Below are positions 61,474 through 64,000 of a DNA stretch of 64,000 bases, piece by piece (position 1 is the first letter of the stretch; each line of letters begins with the position of its first letter). A program made the translations under genes and the position numbers. Origin of the DNA: SM1-50 sp964467345 (GTDB lineage Archaea > Thermoplasmatota > E2 > DHVEG-1); the NCBI GenBank assembly GCA_964467345.1, contig CAYXPY010000010.1, forward strand, positions 4,178-68,177. Reading direction: 5' to 3'. The notes under the pieces are model-generated. The model searched no databases. It had not been told where the DNA came from and saw only the letters and a program-made list of their open reading frames with translations.

Positions 61474-62949
61474 TTAGATCCGTCCGGTCCTATACATCCA
61501 AACAAGGACGACCAATATGATAATGCTGATGGCAAAGATCGCGGCGATAATCCAGGGGAAATCAAGGGATTGTCCGCTGCTCTTATACGGGGTCGTGGTA
61601 CCAAGGAGGGGGTCGTAGATATAGTCCCATTGACCGTCACCGTTGATATCCAAGAGAGATTTTCCGTCTTGGCTACCAAGATTGGTTTTTGTATTCGTCG
61701 TTGGGTTATAGAGAAGATCTGGTATCCCATCTTGATTGATGTCAACGAGGTAGAACATCTCACTATCCACCATTATTTCCGTTATATCTGATTCTGTGAT
61801 TGGCACTCCAATGGTTTCTTCCATGATATCAGAGATGTTGTTCCGGTTAGCGTCAAGAACTATTCGTGCGGTCGTAGAGTCAATCGAGGTCAGGTTATTT
61901 GAATCCATCACGGTGAGAACAACCAGGAACGTGCCTGCTGTCTCATAGGCATGGGTCGCCGTCTGCCCGTACCCGATGGTGCTGTCGCCAAAGTTCCAAG
62001 TGTAGTTGACGATACTGCCGTTGATGCCATAGCTGCCAGAACCGTCAAACTTGATGGGTTGATAGGTCATCGCCCGGTATGGGCCGTCTGCGTCTGCGAC
62101 TGGTGCATAAATATTGTTGCCATTGATGGTGACGACGCTCGTGCCAGAGTCAGTGAGGTTCTCTGCGTCTTTCACCTGCAGCCGAACTGTAAACACACCG
62201 GTTGTTGTGTACGTATGGGTGGTTGTCGCAGATGTTAACCACTGGGTGTCATAGAGTCCGTCATTTTCCCAGTCCCAGCGATAACCGACAACTCCAACGT
62301 CATCGCTACTTTGAGAGCCGTCAAAGGTGACAGGGACGTCGATAATTCCTTTGTAGGGTCCTCCTGCATGGGCGACTGGTGGTTCATTACTCTCAGGATC
62401 GCCCGATGGACCACCGGATGGTGGTGGCCCAGAAGATTGGACGGTGAATCGGGTAGACTCTTCAGAGGTGTACGTGTAAGTCGTGGCGTTGACAAAGAGT
62501 TTTGCGTAGAAGGTACCAGAGGTCTGCGTTTTGTAGGTAACGTTGTATAATATGCTAACGTCTATTGCGCCGGAGGGGCCGTAGCCGTACCCGTAGTCGT
62601 AGGTAGTTGAGGTGCCGTTACGTTCATCATATCCATACCCCCAGGTGGTGTTGTAGGGGATCGTGGTAGTATTGGTTAAGGGAAGGACGGTGAACCTGCT
62701 AGCAGGGTATTGGGAAAGGATGTTGCCCTGTAACGTGAAATTGACATAGGCAATCGGGTTATTGGTGGTGTGTGAATAGATGACGAATCTGAGGAAGTCA
62801 ATAGGGATTGCTTCAGTGCCGCGAACAGTAAGGTTGACGTTTCTAAAAACGATGTAATTATCAACATACAAGGATGTTTTATTCGGTGTTCCTGGCGAGA
62901 GTTTTACCGCACCAAATGATGGGGTGAAAATTGCGATGATAAGCAACAC
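61474..62949 (-). CDS. Surface protein with two PKD domains, Ca-binding repeats and membrane anchor
   Basis: The 491-residue protein has a signal peptide at the N-terminus, an Ig-like region (about 15-190), PKD domain 1 (PPVAHAGGPYKG, DWENDG, about 212-285) and PKD domain 2 (APVADADGPYRA, NFGDS, about 292-370), then Asp-rich loops (DANRNNISD, DINQDGIPD, DINGDGQWD, about 375-450) like calcium-binding FG-GAP or thrombospondin repeats, and a C-terminal helix (about 465-488). It is a cell-surface adhesion-type protein. It is divergent from the pilin-vWA gene at 63205. Confidence 0.88.
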   Translation of the reverse strand: MLLIIAIFTPSFGAVKLSPGTPNKTSLYVDNYIVFRNVNLTVRGTEAIPIDFLRFVIYSHTTNNPIAYVNFTLQGNILSQYPASRFTVLPLTNTTTIPYNTTWGYGYDERNGTSTTYDYGYGYGPSGAIDVSILYNVTYKTQTSGTFYAKLFVNATTYTYTSEESTRFTVQSSGPPPSGGPSGDPESNEPPVAHAGGPYKGIIDVPVTFDGSQSSDDVGVVGYRWDWENDGLYDTQWLTSATTTHTYTTTGVFTVRLQVKDAENLTDSGTSVVTINGNNIYAPVADADGPYRAMTYQPIKFDGSGSYGINGSIVNYTWNFGDSTIGYGQTATHAYETAGTFLVVLTVMDSNNLTSIDSTTARIVLDANRNNISDIMEETIGVPITESDITEIMVDSEMFYLVDINQDGIPDLLYNPTTNTKTNLGSQDGKSLLDINGDGQWDYIYDPLLGTTTPYKSSGQSLDFPWIIAAIFAISIIILVVLVWMYRTGRI

Positions 62950-63204
62950 TAATGTGAGTGTTATTCCTAAAGCTGTTGCTTTTTGAATCAGTTCTCTCCT
63001 TATTTTACCACCATCCTACTGATAGGTATCTGAAATATGGTACTAGATAATTAATTTATCTATGTTTTGATTAAATCCAGGTTGCCTTGCGTTCGTCTCT
63101 GGTATAATTCCAGAGTGATATTTCTCCTCCACATCTTTAAATATCAAGATTGTTAAAGAGTAACATGTTATTTGATTCCATAGAGGGTTTGTGGGAGAGA
63201 TACT

Positions 63205-64000
63205 ATGCAAAAACAATTCGTACCAAAGAAGTATTTCAACAGAAAAATAAGCATCAGACAGGATTCCGCCGTCTCTGAAATAGTTGGTGAGATCCTCTTA
63301 TTAGTACTCGTTGCCTCGACGTTTAGCGTTATCTTTTATAATGTTGTCTCCTCTATGCCAGAACCGGATAATCTCCCCACTGTCACCATTATTGGTAAAT
63401 CAAAGGATAACACCCTGGTCCTGGAACATCAAAAAGGAGAACCGCTTGACCTTGATACGAGGATCACCTTAAACATGGGGTATAAAAACGTGACGTTTCA
63501 GGTAAAACAATACCTAGACGCTGAAGCACAGAAAGACGGAAAATGGAACATCGGAGAACGACTGATCTACCCGCTGACATTTAATCTTAGTACCATCCAG
63601 AGTCATTTTACCGCCTCTCTTCAAGCAGCTGATAGAGAAAGTAACTCACTCGTCTTTATCGGAGGTTTTGATGTGTATCCCACGACTGACCTTGGTGTCA
63701 CCATGACTGCTGATAACCCCAATCCTACGATCGGATCAATTGTGAATTTCACCATCTGTGTCACAAACCATGAAGGAGGAACACCCGCAACAGACATTCA
63801 GATTCTATGTCGTCTCTCAAAGAACTTCTCCTATATCAGTAACCTCTCCTCAGAAGGATTTTTTAATCCAGATACAGGAGTATGGACAATCTCCTCCTTG
63901 GAAAATGGTGAGACCGTTTGTTTGACCATCACTGCAAAAGCTGTTCTGTCATCGACCCCGACCCAGCTGGCCATGGTCCTTGACGGCTCCGGGAGCATCT
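63205..64000 (+). CDS. Pilin-signal surface protein with DUF11 repeat and von Willebrand A domain (cut by window edge)
   Basis: Open frame from the ATG at 63205 (GGGAGAG upstream) to the edge, 265 residues. The N-terminus has a positively charged start and a class III signal: DSAVSEIVGEILLLVLVASTF (about 20-40), as in archaeal type IV pilins cut by PibD. Then comes a beta-rich region, a DUF11-like domain (about 175-255: TDLGVTMTADNPNPTIGS, VNFTICVTNHEGG) and the start of a vWA domain (LAMVLDGSGSI, the MIDAS motif D-x-S-x-S form is DGSGSI). It is a surface adhesin assembled like a pilin or anchored by its N-terminal helix. Confidence 0.88.
   Translation, partial: MQKQFVPKKYFNRKISIRQDSAVSEIVGEILLLVLVASTFSVIFYNVVSSMPEPDNLPTVTIIGKSKDNTLVLEHQKGEPLDLDTRITLNMGYKNVTFQVKQYLDAEAQKDGKWNIGERLIYPLTFNLSTIQSHFTASLQAADRESNSLVFIGGFDVYPTTDLGVTMTADNPNPTIGSIVNFTICVTNHEGGTPATDIQILCRLSKNFSYISNLSSEGFFNPDTGVWTISSLENGETVCLTITAKAVLSSTPTQLAMVLDGSGSI

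Noticed and set aside
1..64000. CRISPR array, IS element or rRNA/tRNA gene
   Set aside because: No regularly spaced repeats, transposase motifs or RNA gene landmarks were found on reading; short RNA genes could still be missed without a model search.

Overview
This window looks like a draft-assembled chromosome segment of an uncultured euryarchaeon, most likely in or near the Thermoplasmatota. The archaeal signs are Lrp/AsnC and DtxR regulators with TATA-like promoters, a PhoU protein with an N-terminal AbrB/SpoVT domain, a class III (type IV pilin) signal peptide, and secreted right-handed beta-helix proteins opening with a WLYVGG..GNYT.IQ.AI motif. Phylum placement is inference; no rRNA or ribosomal protein gene is present to confirm it. 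Many genes carry Shine-Dalgarno (SD) GGAGG sites, while some (pstS, the DtxR gene, the first beta-helix gene) look leaderless. The gene set (ferredoxin-MinD ATPases, NifX-like proteins, radical SAM enzymes, FeoB) suggests an anaerobe that also keeps catalase and peroxiredoxin.

Layout. 1-8505 (minus) is a tightly overlapping run: DUF5320 protein, Mrp/NBP35 ATPase, Gly-rich zinc ribbon, two NifX/orange-protein-type domains, gamma carbonic anhydrase, two MinD ATPases each with an inserted 2[4Fe-4S] ferredoxin, IscU/NifU scaffold, zinc protein, encapsulin-type ferritin, thioredoxin, metallo-beta-lactamase-fold protein, DUF488, methyltransferase and radical SAM. A divergent Lrp-type regulator with a four-cysteine tail (8712) probably controls it. 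9.3-13.6 kb holds a DUF2971 protein and an Lrp-domain group including a transporter fused to an Lrp-like sensor domain. 13.7-19.8 kb is an oxidative-stress and iron block (catalase, peroxiredoxin, DtxR, FeoB, radical SAM). 19.9-27.9 kb carries a DUF6159 membrane protein, a dihydrouridine synthase, a MacB-like ABC exporter with a surface protein, and small secreted proteins including two distant paralogues.

28.2-38.4 kb is a phosphate/arsenic locus: PiT + DUF47, Acr3, a phosphoesterase, AbrB-PhoU, and pstS-pstCA-pstB-phoU-arsC. PstC and PstA appear to be one fused protein, hidden by an artificial 100-N gap flanked by identical 55-bp ends. 38.6-43.7 kb has a secreted C39/papain-like peptidase with an inserted module, a B12-type radical SAM enzyme, a DUF2085 membrane protein and two zinc-ribbon membrane proteins. 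43.8-48.9 kb is the condensin operon smc-scpA-scpB.

49-54.4 kb holds two NosD-like beta-helix proteins, a probably frameshifted small gene, and an ABC-2 exporter whose permease contains a twelve-rung pentapeptide-like repeat in its external loop. 54.4-61.4 kb is a sulfotransferase-rich locus (two paralogous sulfotransferases, a secreted arylsulfotransferase-like protein, a GNAT-like protein and a BPL_N/amidotransferase-like protein). The right end has a PKD surface protein and a truncated pilin-signal/DUF11/von Willebrand A protein. The best candidates for undescribed biology are the expanded orange-protein/ferritin operon, the sulfation locus, the transporter-Lrp fusion and the pentapeptide-loop permease. 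No tRNA, rRNA, CRISPR array or insertion sequence was seen.
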